A DNA stretch of 64,000 nt, taken from NCBI RefSeq assembly GCF_022288725.1, contig NZ_JAKNTA010000007.1, positions 132,075-196,074 of the forward strand. The letters run 5' to 3'. Positions 32,303 to 41,286 of this stretch are shown here, piece by piece; positions within the stretch are counted from its first letter, which is position 1; every line of letters starts with the position of its first letter. The position numbers and the translations under genes were made by a program. The notes beneath the pieces were generated by a model that was not told the DNA's origin, ran no database searches, and saw only the letters and a list, made by a program, of their open reading frames with translations. The DNA is from Kitasatospora sp. A2-31 (GTDB lineage: Bacteria > Actinomycetota > Actinomycetes > Streptomycetales > Streptomycetaceae).

Positions 32303-33421
32303 GTGCCGTCGCTGGACGTCCCGGCCCTGGTCGACCACCACTGCCACAGCGTGGTGGCGGCCGATCTGGCCGACGACGTCCTCGCCGGGCTGCTCACCGA
32401 GTCCGACCGGCCGCCCGCACCCGGCACCTCGCCGTTCGACAGCGCGCTCGGCCTGGCCGTCCGCCGCTGGTGCCCGCCCGCGCTCGGGTTGCCCGTGCAC
32501 GCCCCAGCCGCCGACTACCTGGCCCGCCGGCGCGAGCTCGGGGCCGCCGAGGCCACCCGCCGGCTGCTCGCGGCGGCGGCGCTGGACACCTGCCTGCTGG
32601 ACACCGGGCTGACCGCGGCGGCCGGCCGCCCGCTGCTGCCGCTCGGCGAGTTCGCCGAGGCGTCCGGCGCCCGGGTGCGCGAGGTGGTCCGGCTGGAGTC
32701 GGTCGCCGAGGCCGTGCCGGCGGACGCCGGGGCCTGGCCGGCCGCCGTCCGCGAGGCGCTGGCGGCCGCCGCCACCGGCGCGGTGGCGGTCAAGTCGGTG
32801 CTGGCCTACCGGCACGGTCTGGCGGTGCCCGCGCAGCGCCCGGGCCGGCCCGAGGTGGTCGCTGCCGCGGGGCGGCGGCTGCGGGACGGGCTCGGCCGGC
32901 TGACCGACCCGGTGCTGCTGCACCACCTGCTCTGGACCGCCCTGGACGTCTGCGCCGAGCTCGGCCTGCCGCTCCAACTGCACACCGGCTTCGGCGATCC
33001 CGACCTCACCCTGCACCGGGCCGATCCGTCGCTGCTCGCCGACTTCGTCCGGGCGGCCGAGCCGACCGGGGTGCCGCTGGTGCTGCTGCACGGCTACCCG
33101 TACCACCGGCAGGCGGCCTGGCTGGCCCAGGCCTTCCCGCAGGTCCACACCGACCTCGGGCTGACGGCCTCGTACGTCGGGCCGCGGGTGGCGTCGGTGC
33201 TCGGCGAGATGCTGGAGCTGGCGCCGTTCGGCAAGGTGCTCTTCTCCACCGACGCCTACGGCCTTCCCGAGCTGTACCTGGTCGGCGCGGCCCAGTTCCG
33301 GCACGGTCTGGGCACGCTGCTGGACCGCTGGCGGGCCGACGGCGCCTGCGCGGCGCCGGACGCGCAGCGCCTCGCCCGGCAGGTGGCCGCCGAGAACGCC
33401 CGCCGGCTGTACCGCCTCTGA
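32303..33421 (+). CDS. Amidohydrolase-2-type metal-dependent hydrolase (FluG N-terminal type)
   Basis: This 372-residue TIM-barrel hydrolase has the metal-binding residues in the expected order: H-x-H in VDHHCHS near the N-terminus, Lys in AVAVKSVLAYRHGL, His in LQLHTGFGD, His in LLHGYPYHR and Asp in VLFSTDAYGLPE. GTG at 32303 has GGAGGT 8 bases upstream, inside the end of the preceding GS-like gene, so the two form one operon. In plants and fungi the same domain is fused before a GS domain. A shared role, such as releasing and rejoining gamma-glutamyl groups on an amine, is a reasonable inference, but the substrate is unknown. Confidence 0.85.
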   Translation: MPSLDVPALVDHHCHSVVAADLADDVLAGLLTESDRPPAPGTSPFDSALGLAVRRWCPPALGLPVHAPAADYLARRRELGAAEATRRLLAAAALDTCLLDTGLTAAAGRPLLPLGEFAEASGARVREVVRLESVAEAVPADAGAWPAAVREALAAAATGAVAVKSVLAYRHGLAVPAQRPGRPEVVAAAGRRLRDGLGRLTDPVLLHHLLWTALDVCAELGLPLQLHTGFGDPDLTLHRADPSLLADFVRAAEPTGVPLVLLHGYPYHRQAAWLAQAFPQVHTDLGLTASYVGPRVASVLGEMLELAPFGKVLFSTDAYGLPELYLVGAAQFRHGLGTLLDRWRADGACAAPDAQRLARQVAAENARRLYRL

Positions 33422-33610
33422 GCCGCGGTATCCCGGCGGAATCTGTCATGGACACTCCGTCGACACCCCTTCAGGATGGATCGTCTGCGCCCTGTCGGTA
33501 GGAAATTCCGCGTCAACCGGATATTCACCGTATGGATTGACGAGGGGTCTGCCACCCAGACGGCGCAACCTTCGCAGGTGATCGAACGGTGTCGATTAGA
33601 TGACTACCTC

Positions 33611-33640
33611 TTGCGGATTACTACGCATGTTCACTAGCGT
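33611..33640 (+). promoter_or_regulatory. Probable promoter of the subtilisin-type protease gene
   Basis: TTGCGG and TAGCGT are separated by 18 bases in a locally AT-rich stretch. Both match the vegetative consensus well. The start would be near 33647, giving a leader of about 56 bases before the ATG at 33703. Confidence 0.55.
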
Positions 33641-33702
33641 CCCGATCATTCCACTGCACCTGCCATCTGCAGCTGCACGACGACTCGGGAGGGCCAACCC
33701 CT

Positions 33703-35193
<1,491 letters not shown>

Positions 35194-35230
35194 CGCGCTG
35201 ACCGGTTGACCGGCTGACGCGACGACGCGC

Positions 35231-35267
35231 GGTGGGGAGCGGGACCCGACGGGTCCCGCTCCCCACC
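35231..35267 (+). terminator. Terminator after the protease gene
   Basis: GGTGGGGAGCGGGACCC pairs exactly with GGGTCCCGCTCCCCACC around a GAC loop (17 bp), followed by GGCATTTTG. It has both a strong stem and a short T-run. Confidence 0.92.
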
Positions 35268-35274
35268 GGCATTT

Positions 35275-35290
35275 TGAGTACCGGTACTCA
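35275..35290. promoter_or_regulatory. Perfect 16-bp palindrome upstream of a small membrane protein gene
   Basis: TGAGTACCGGTACTCA is a perfect palindrome with no spacer, 76 bases before the ATG at 35367 and just past the terminator of the protease gene. Its position in a promoter region suggests an operator. Confidence 0.55.
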
Positions 35291-35366
35291 GGCGAAGGCC
35301 CGGGGCCGATCCGCACAATGGGTACGCACGACCGAGTGGAACCCCCCGTACGAGGAGCATCACGCC

Positions 35367-35738
35367 ATGGCACAGAGCCACCCCGGCCGACCCTGGCCGA
35401 CCGACCGCCCGGGCGGCGCGCGGAACTGGCCGTGGGTGCTGCTGGCCGTCGTCCAACTGCTCGTCGCCGTGCCGATGCTGACGCTGATGGCCTTCGCGGG
35501 CCTGGCGATCGGCCTCGGCGGCCTCGCCACCGAGGCGACCACGACGGGGGCCGTGCTGCTCCGCCTGCTCCTGCTGGCGACCGGCCCGGCGGTCGGCCTG
35601 CTGCTCCCCGCCCTGGCGCTGTCGTCGCCGGCCGTGCGCCGGGTGAACGCCGCCGCGCTCTTCGCGCTGTTCTCCTCCGGCCTGCTGGTCGGGACGCTGG
35701 TCGAGTACTTCGTCTGGGTCCGCCCCGCCGGGGGCTGA
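35367..35738 (+). CDS. Small membrane protein, three transmembrane segments
   Basis: This 123-residue protein is not recognised. Hydrophobic segments at about 23-50, 58-82 and 92-115 indicate three membrane spans, with a short Pro/Arg/Gly-rich cytosolic N-terminus. GAGGAG precedes the ATG at good distance. A perfect 16-bp palindrome upstream suggests dedicated regulation. Its neighbours give no clear functional link. Confidence 0.65.
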   Translation: MAQSHPGRPWPTDRPGGARNWPWVLLAVVQLLVAVPMLTLMAFAGLAIGLGGLATEATTTGAVLLRLLLLATGPAVGLLLPALALSSPAVRRVNAAALFALFSSGLLVGTLVEYFVWVRPAGG

Positions 35739-35741
35739 CAC

Positions 35742-35810
35742 CGGATCGGCACGGGGCGCCCGGTCGGCAAGGGGCGCCCGGTCGGTAGGGGGCGCCCGGT
35801 CGGCACGGGT
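35742..35810. repeat. Imperfect 18-bp tandem repeats between convergent genes
   Basis: Units beginning CGGTCGGCA and ending GGGGCGCC follow each other about three and a half times between the stop of the 35367 gene and the stop of the kinase gene. GGGCGCCC within each unit is itself palindromic, so the array can form several small hairpins and may act as a terminator region. Confidence 0.7.
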
Positions 35811-35842
35811 CCGGATCGTCAGGCAGCCGGGCGGCGGGCCCG

Positions 35843-36745
35843 TCACTCGAAGTGGTGGTCCCAGACCGTCTCCACCGACGGCTTTCCGTGCAGGTCCGGC
35901 ACCTCCTGGAGCCAGGCGGGCCGGCCCGCCCTGGTCCGGGCGGCCCGCCGGACCTCGGCCGCGCGCAGCTGCTCGGCCGTGGGGAACCCGTCCGGCAGCC
36001 ACTCGGCGGAGAGCTCCGCGCGGGCGGCCAGGTGGTGCACGTAGGCGCGGCGCAGCGCGTCCACCGAGTCGAAGCCGGGCTCGTCGGCCAGCCACGCGTC
36101 CGGGACGAGCGCCACCACCTCCTCCAGCAGTCCGGCGGTGACCAGCGGTCCGAGCTCCCGGTCGGCCAGCGGGACGTCCGGCCGGTAGCCGCCGAGGGCG
36201 TGGGCGCTGAGGTCGTACCTGCGGCCGACGGAGGCCGCGGCGCCGGACCAGCGGTGGTGGAAGACCAGCGCGGCGCCGTTGTCGATGAGCCAGAGCTTCC
36301 CGTGCCAGACCATCAGGTTGGGGTTGTGCACGGTGCGGTCGACGTTGCCGGTGAGCGCGTCCAGCCAGACGATCCGGCCGGCCGCGACCGGGTCGACGTC
36401 GATCATGCCGGGCTTGAAGTCCCGGGCACCGGGCAGCAGGTCCATTCCCAGGTTGAGGCCGGCGCTGGCCCGGAGGATGTCCTGGATCTCGGTGTCGGGT
36501 TCGTGTTCGGCCACCGCGGGGTCGAAGTCGACGAGCCGCAGTTCGGGCACCGGCAGGCCGAGCCGCCGGGCGAGTTCGCCGACGATCACCTCGGCCACCA
36601 GCGCCTTGCGGCCCTGGGCGGCGCCGGTGAACTTGACCACGTAGGTCCCCAGGTCGTCGGTCTCCACCACGCCGGGGACGGAGCCGCCGGCCCGCAGCGG
36701 GTCGACGTAGCGCAGAGCTGTCACCTGATCGAGCACACCGGCCAC
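35843..36745 (-). CDS. HipA-family kinase-like protein
   Basis: This 300-residue protein matches the short HipA-like kinase family. The N-terminal lobe has TYVVKFTGAAQGRKALVAE, with the probable ATP-binding Lys. The catalytic region reads D-R-T-V-H-N-P-N-L, followed by W-L-I-D-N-G-A-A, in the place of the HRD and DFG motifs of PI-kinase-like folds. HipA toxins phosphorylate tRNA synthetases, but those are about 440 residues and paired with HipB. No HTH partner is adjacent here, so a toxin role is not supported. The start is GTG at 36745 or GTG at 36736. TAGGGT just upstream favours a leaderless start at the latter. Confidence 0.75.
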   Translation of the reverse strand: MAGVLDQVTALRYVDPLRAGGSVPGVVETDDLGTYVVKFTGAAQGRKALVAEVIVGELARRLGLPVPELRLVDFDPAVAEHEPDTEIQDILRASAGLNLGMDLLPGARDFKPGMIDVDPVAAGRIVWLDALTGNVDRTVHNPNLMVWHGKLWLIDNGAALVFHHRWSGAAASVGRRYDLSAHALGGYRPDVPLADRELGPLVTAGLLEEVVALVPDAWLADEPGFDSVDALRRAYVHHLAARAELSAEWLPDGFPTAEQLRAAEVRRAARTRAGRPAWLQEVPDLHGKPSVETVWDHHFE

Positions 36746-36804
36746 CCTAACGCGCCCACCCGCCCTCCAGGCGAACGGTTTCCGGCCGGAGTGCGGCCCG
36801 GGCG

Positions 36805-37692
36805 CTACGCCTCCTCCGCCGCCACCGCGCGGGCGTCGGCGAGCGCCTGCCGGACGGCGCCCGGGATGTCGGTGACCGGGAAGGCCACCCGGCGCACGGT
36901 CCGCCGGCGGTCCAGCACCAGGACGGCCCGCTTCAGCCGCAGGCCCTGGCCGACGTGGAAGGTCGGCAGTCGCAGCGCGGCCGCCAGCCGGACGTCCAGG
37001 TCGGACAGCAGCGGGAACGGGATCTCCTCGGCCTCGGCGAACTCCCTTTGTTCGTCAGGGCGTTGGGTGGAGATCCCGCGCAGGGCCAGGCCGGCCGCGC
37101 GGAACTCCGGATACGCCTCGCGGAAGAGCCGGTTCTCCAGCGTGCAGCCGACCGCGCCCGGGATGTCCCCCCAGCCGGCCGGCAGCGGTGCGGGCCGCCC
37201 GGTGGCCGGGTAGCAGAACAGCACCGTGGCGCCGGCCGCCGGGTCGACCGGGTCCAGCTCGCCGCCGGTGTGCGCGGGCAGGGTGAGCGCCGGCAGCCGG
37301 GTCCCGGGCAGCGCGGCCATCCGGGCGGCCTCGGCGCTGTCGGGGGCGGCGGAGCCGGAGAGCGCGCCGTCGCCGAGCAGCCAGCGGTCGGCCCAGTCCT
37401 GCATCGCCACCAGCACCGGCAGCAGCGCCCGCCCGGAGTCGGTGAGCCGGTACTCGTAGCGGACCGGGCCGCTCTGGTACGGCACCCGCTCCAGGACGCC
37501 GGCCGCGGTCAGGTGCCCGAGCCGTTCGGTGAGCACCTTGCGCGAGATCGACAGCTCCTGCTGGAGCTCGTCGAACCGCAGCCGGCCGCGCGCCGTCTCG
37601 CGGACGATCAGGATGCTCCACCAGTCGCCGATCACGGCCGCGGACTGGGCGATCGCGCAGCTCGCATCCCGCTCGGGCACGTCTCTGAGCAC
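36805..37692 (-). CDS. HxlR-type winged-helix regulator fused to a peroxiredoxin-like (BCP/AhpC-TSA) domain
   Basis: This 295-residue protein has two domains. Residues 8-105 are an HxlR winged helix, with the family Cys (C12) in DASCAIAQSAAVIGDWWSIL and LSISRKVLTERLGHL as recognition region. Residues 128-290 are a redoxin domain: VLFCYPATG, then GCTLENRLFREAYPEFR, then GISTQRPDEQREFAE and IPFPLLSD. The order matches bacterioferritin-comigratory peroxiredoxins, with the peroxidatic Cys (C183) kept. This suggests a regulator that senses peroxide or disulfide stress directly. The GTG start has GAGGAG upstream. The gene is divergent from an ABC exporter operon, its probable target. Confidence 0.85.
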   Translation of the reverse strand: MLRDVPERDASCAIAQSAAVIGDWWSILIVRETARGRLRFDELQQELSISRKVLTERLGHLTAAGVLERVPYQSGPVRYEYRLTDSGRALLPVLVAMQDWADRWLLGDGALSGSAAPDSAEAARMAALPGTRLPALTLPAHTGGELDPVDPAAGATVLFCYPATGRPAPLPAGWGDIPGAVGCTLENRLFREAYPEFRAAGLALRGISTQRPDEQREFAEAEEIPFPLLSDLDVRLAAALRLPTFHVGQGLRLKRAVLVLDRRRTVRRVAFPVTDIPGAVRQALADARAVAAEEA

Positions 37693-37742
37693 CCGTTGCT
37701 CCTCTCACGTTCCGGACGGTCCATCCTTGCACCCCCTTGCGG

Positions 37743-37766
37743 GTTCCGAAAGGGAACTTGTAAGTT
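37743..37766. promoter_or_regulatory. Overlapping dyads between the HxlR-redoxin gene and the ABC operon
   Basis: GTTCCGAAAGGGAAC (5-base arms) overlaps AACTTGTAAGTT (5-base arms around GT). The 111-base divergent region is unusually AT-rich here. Winged-helix HxlR dimers bind such short dyads, so this is the likely site of self- and exporter control. Confidence 0.5.
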
Positions 37767-37803
37767 TCAGATGGGAACTCAAGCGCAACGAGAGGGGGAG
37801 CAG

Positions 37804-38607
37804 ATGCCCGTCGCCTGGGCGACGCTGCGCCGCACCTGGACGATGACCAGCCGGGCCTACCCGTGGTCCTACGCGATCGGCTGCCTGCTGATCGGCGTCC
37901 TCACCATCGGCCTGTCCTACCTGGGCCTGCACGCCATCGGTGGCGGCACGGTCGCCGACGACTTCACGGCCCGCACGGGCGGCGCCGACTACCTCGGCTA
38001 CATCGCGATCGGCGCGGGCGGCTACATGTTCACCGTCCGGATGCTGCTCTGGAGCAGCAAGGCGCTGATCACCGAGCAGCGCCAGGGCACGCTCGGGGCG
38101 CTGCTGATCGCGCCGGCCGGCCGGCTGCCGTACCTGCTCGGCTTCACCGGCTTCGCCCTGCTGAACACCGCCGTCGAGGTCGGCCTGCTCGGCGGGTTCG
38201 CCGCGCTGCTCGGCGTCACGCTGCCCGCCTGGCACCCGCTGGCCGCCCTGGCCGGGTTGCTGGCGCTGACCGCCGCGGTCTTCGCGACCGCGGTCGTGCT
38301 CGGCGCGCTGATGATCGTCGCCGGCGAGGCGCACATCTCGCAGAACACCGTCTTCCTCGCCGTCTCGTTGCTCTGCGGCATCACCTTCCCGAACAGCTAC
38401 CTGCCCGCACCGGCCCAGTGGCTGGCCGAGCTGCTGCCCGTCACCTCGGCGATGGACGTGCTGCGCGACGCCCTCGGCCAGGGCCGGCCGCTCGGCGAGC
38501 TCGCCCCGCGCCTGGTCACCTGCCTGGCCCTCAGCCTCGGCCACCTGCTGCTCGGTCTGCGGCTGCTGCCCGCCGCCGAGCGCCGCGCCGTCGAACGGAG
38601 TTTCTGA
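37804..38607 (+). CDS. ABC-2-type transporter permease
   Basis: This 267-residue integral membrane protein has six hydrophobic segments (about 20-42, 58-78, 108-132, 140-165, 172-195 and 232-252) and the ABC-2 layout TEQRQGTLGALLIAP after the second span. GGGGGAG precedes the ATG. It is the first gene of a three-gene operon that also encodes an ATPase and a second permease. The two different permeases probably form a heterodimeric exporter with the shared ATPase. The substrate is not predictable from sequence. Confidence 0.85.
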   Translation: MPVAWATLRRTWTMTSRAYPWSYAIGCLLIGVLTIGLSYLGLHAIGGGTVADDFTARTGGADYLGYIAIGAGGYMFTVRMLLWSSKALITEQRQGTLGALLIAPAGRLPYLLGFTGFALLNTAVEVGLLGGFAALLGVTLPAWHPLAALAGLLALTAAVFATAVVLGALMIVAGEAHISQNTVFLAVSLLCGITFPNSYLPAPAQWLAELLPVTSAMDVLRDALGQGRPLGELAPRLVTCLALSLGHLLLGLRLLPAAERRAVERSF

Positions 38608-38608
38608 C

Positions 38609-39634
38609 GTGATCCGCACCCGCGCCCTGCGCAAGACCTTCCGCACCCGGGAGAAGGGCCTGTTCGGCCCCCGCGCCGTGAAGACCGCCGTCGACGGCCT
38701 CGACCTGGAGATCCCGCCCGGCCGGGTCACCGGCCTGCTCGGCCTGAACGGCGCCGGCAAGACCTCCACCATCAAGATCCTCGCCACACTGCTCCGCCCC
38801 ACCTCGGGCACCGTCACCCTGGACGGCCTCGACGTGGTCGAGCACGCCCGCGAGGCCCGGCGCCGGATCAACCTGATCGCCGGCGGCGAGCGGATGGTCT
38901 ACGGCAAGCTCACCGGCGCCGAGAACCTCCGCTACTTCGGACACCTCTACGACGTCCCCAACCCGGTGCTGCGCACCCGGGTCGGCGAGCTGCTCGAGCT
39001 GGTCGGGCTCACCGACGCCGCAGACACCCCGGTCGAGCGGTACTCGCGCGGCATGACCCAGCGGCTCTCGATCGCCCGCGGCCTGATCAACGACCCGGCG
39101 TACCTGCTGCTGGACGAGCCCACCCTCGGCCTGGACGCGCCGATCGCCCGCGACCTGCGGCGGGTGGTCGCCGCCCTGGCCGCCGAGGGCCGCGGGGTGC
39201 TGCTCACCTCGCACTACCTGGCCGAGGTGGAGGAGCTCTGCGAGCACGTGTACGTGATCTCCGGGGGGCGCCACCTCGCCGCCGGCAGCCCGGACGCGCT
39301 GAAGACGGCGACCGGGAGCCACCGCAGCGTGCGGGTCACCGTCACCAACCCCTCGCCGGAGCTGGAGGAGGCCGTGGCGCGGTTCGCGCACGGGCTGGGC
39401 GTCCGCGCCGAGCTGACCGCCACCGGGGAGGGCGCGCTGGTGGTCGGCGTCCGCCACCCGCAGGACGTGGCCGGTCCGCTGGCCGGGGCGATCGTCGCCG
39501 CCGGCGGCGCGATCGGCGGCCTGGAGGTCACCGGGGCCAGCCTGGAGGACGCGATCCTGGCGCTCACCGGGGACCGGGCGGCGCACCCCTCCGCCGCCGC
39601 GACCGCCGCCGCCCGGGCGGAGGCCGCCGCATGA
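38609..39634 (+). CDS. ABC transporter ATP-binding protein (exporter type)
   Basis: This 341-residue ATPase has Walker A GLNGAGKTS, the Q-loop region, signature YSRGMTQRLSIARG, Walker B YLLLDEP and the switch His in LLTSHYLAE. The 110-residue C-terminal extension resembles that of DrrA/NodI-type exporters. GTG at 38609 begins one base after the stop of the first permease gene, and the end overlaps the second permease by ATGA, so the three proteins are co-translated. The signature has S-R-G-M in place of S-G-G-Q, which is common in this subgroup. Confidence 0.92.
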   Translation: MIRTRALRKTFRTREKGLFGPRAVKTAVDGLDLEIPPGRVTGLLGLNGAGKTSTIKILATLLRPTSGTVTLDGLDVVEHAREARRRINLIAGGERMVYGKLTGAENLRYFGHLYDVPNPVLRTRVGELLELVGLTDAADTPVERYSRGMTQRLSIARGLINDPAYLLLDEPTLGLDAPIARDLRRVVAALAAEGRGVLLTSHYLAEVEELCEHVYVISGGRHLAAGSPDALKTATGSHRSVRVTVTNPSPELEEAVARFAHGLGVRAELTATGEGALVVGVRHPQDVAGPLAGAIVAAGGAIGGLEVTGASLEDAILALTGDRAAHPSAAATAAARAEAAA

Positions 39635-40614
39635 CCGCCCGCACCGCGGACCTCCCGTCCTTCGAGGTGCTGCTGCCGGCCGCCGACCGGGGCGTCCGCG
39701 CCCCGCACCCCGTCGGCCGCACCCTCCCGCCGCCGCGCCCGGTCGGCGGCACCCGCCGCCCCCGGCCCGCACCGCGGGGCCGGCGCCGCACCCTGCGGCA
39801 CGCCGGCAAGGTGTTCGCCGCCGAGGCGCTGAAGCAGCACCGCACGCTCTTCGGCCAGCCGCTGGTGGTGGCCTCGATGCTGGTCTGGCCGCTGCTCCAA
39901 CTGGCCGCCACCTACTACACCCTGCACCCGGTCGCGGCCGGTTCGGGGGGCGCCGCCCGCTGGCCGCTCGCCGCGGACCCGGCCCGGCTGCTGGGCTTCC
40001 TCGCCACCGGCGCGCTGGCCTGGGCGTTCTTCTTCTCCCTGGTGCAGTCCGCGTGGAACTTCGCGTTCGAGCGCACCACCGGCACCCTGGAGCTGCTCTT
40101 CCTCTCGCCCGCCGACCGGCTCGTCCTGATGCTGGCCAACGGCGCCGGCGCCCTGCTGCAGAACGCCTGGCTGCTGACCTGCTTCCTGGGCGCCGCCGCG
40201 TTCGGCTTCGGTGCCCTGGACGTGGCCGGCCCGTGGATGTACCCGGTGGTGCTGCTGGCCCTGCTGCTGCCCGCGGTGGCCTGGGGCGCCCTGCTCAACA
40301 GCCTGATGGTGTTCTCCCGGGACTCCACCTTCGTCTACACGGTGCTGGACGACCCGATGTGGTTCGTCGCCGGGGTGCGGCTGCCCGCCTTCGCCCTGCC
40401 CGGCGTACTGCGCCTGCTCGGCGCCGCGCTCCCGCTGACCGGCAGCCTGGCCGTGGTGCGCGGCGCCCTGCTGGAGGGCCGGGGCCTGGGCGAGCTGGCG
40501 CCCCGGCTCGCCTGGCTGGCCGCGCTCTGCGTGCTGCTGCTGGCCGGCGCGGTGCTCGCCCTGCGGCTCGGCGAGGCCCGGGCGCAGCGCACCGGCGGGC
40601 TGCGGCTGGCGTGA
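39631..40614 (+). CDS. ABC-2-type transporter permease with extended cytosolic N-terminus
   Basis: This 327-residue protein has a Pro/Arg-rich cytosolic N-terminus of about 70 residues, then six membrane segments and the ABC-2 motif FAFERTTGTLELLFLSPA after the second. It differs from the first permease of the operon mainly by the N-terminal extension. It starts inside the ATPase stop (ATGA). The operon lies divergent from the HxlR-redoxin gene. Confidence 0.85.
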   Translation: MTARTADLPSFEVLLPAADRGVRAPHPVGRTLPPPRPVGGTRRPRPAPRGRRRTLRHAGKVFAAEALKQHRTLFGQPLVVASMLVWPLLQLAATYYTLHPVAAGSGGAARWPLAADPARLLGFLATGALAWAFFFSLVQSAWNFAFERTTGTLELLFLSPADRLVLMLANGAGALLQNAWLLTCFLGAAAFGFGALDVAGPWMYPVVLLALLLPAVAWGALLNSLMVFSRDSTFVYTVLDDPMWFVAGVRLPAFALPGVLRLLGAALPLTGSLAVVRGALLEGRGLGELAPRLAWLAALCVLLLAGAVLALRLGEARAQRTGGLRLA

Positions 40615-40710
40615 GCCCGGGGCGGCGCACGGCCCCTGAGCTGTCCCGGGCCGTCCGCTGTGGTTGGCTTGCCGGTGGAACCGGAAACCACGGACGAGGA
40701 GAGCAAGGTC

Positions 40711-41151
40711 ATGGGACAGGTGCTGGCCACCACCGAGCGGGTCTACGACGCCGCCCCCGAGCGGGTGTACGAGGCGCTGGCCGACTACCAGGTGACCCGC
40801 CCCAAGCTGCTGCCCGCGCAGTACAGCGAGTACGAGGTCCGGGCCGGGGGCAACGGCGCGGGCACCCAGGTGCACTGGAAGCTGCAGGCCACCGAGAAGC
40901 GGGTCCGCGACTGCCTGTTCACCGTCTCGGCGCCCAAGCCGGACCAGCTGGTCGAGAAGGACGCCAACTCCAGCATGGTCATCACCTGGACGGTCGCCGC
41001 GGCCGGCGAGGGCCGGTCGAAGGTGACCGTCTCGGCCACCTGGCAGGGCGCCGGCGGTATCGGCGGCTTCTTCGAGCGGACCTTCGCCCCGAAGGGCCTG
41101 AACCGGATCCACGACCAGGTGCTGGCCAACCTGGCCGACGAGGTCCGCTGA
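40711..41151 (+). CDS. SRPBCC/START-like ligand-binding protein (polyketide cyclase/dehydrase type)
   Basis: This 146-residue protein has the typical SRPBCC opening, beta strand then ATTERVYDAAPERVYEALAD, a curved beta sheet (residues 50-115) and a long C-terminal helix (LNRIHDQVLANLADEV). Such folds bind hydrophobic ligands. No catalytic residues can be assigned. ATG at 40711 has GAGGAG 11 bases upstream. An in-frame GTG/ATG 17 codons earlier has none. It is probably monocistronic. Confidence 0.8.
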   Translation: MGQVLATTERVYDAAPERVYEALADYQVTRPKLLPAQYSEYEVRAGGNGAGTQVHWKLQATEKRVRDCLFTVSAPKPDQLVEKDANSSMVITWTVAAAGEGRSKVTVSATWQGAGGIGGFFERTFAPKGLNRIHDQVLANLADEVR

Positions 41152-41273
41152 CCCCGCCGCCCCGACCGGACGGGAATTCGAGCGGCCCGTCCACCCGTGC
41201 GAGCGGCAAGCCGTACGGGTGGACGGCCGCCACCTGCGGGTGACGGCGGACCCCGGGCGCGGCGGCGCCACCC

Positions 41274-41279
41274 TAGGCT
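41274..41279 (+). promoter_or_regulatory. -10 box of a leaderless promoter for the first EPS glycosyltransferase
   Basis: TAGGCT is followed by 7 bases and then GTG at 41287. No ribosome-binding site is present. Confidence 0.5.
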
Positions 41280-41286
41280 CGCCGCC

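Noticed and set aside
35742..35810. A CRISPR array or attachment site in the repeated 18-bp region
   Set aside because: The units are contiguous without spacers, differ from each other and lie between convergent stops. No cas gene or integrase exists in the window.
35843..36745. A HipBA toxin-antitoxin system
   Set aside because: Neither adjacent gene encodes a HipB-like HTH protein. The neighbours are a small membrane protein and the HxlR-redoxin fusion.
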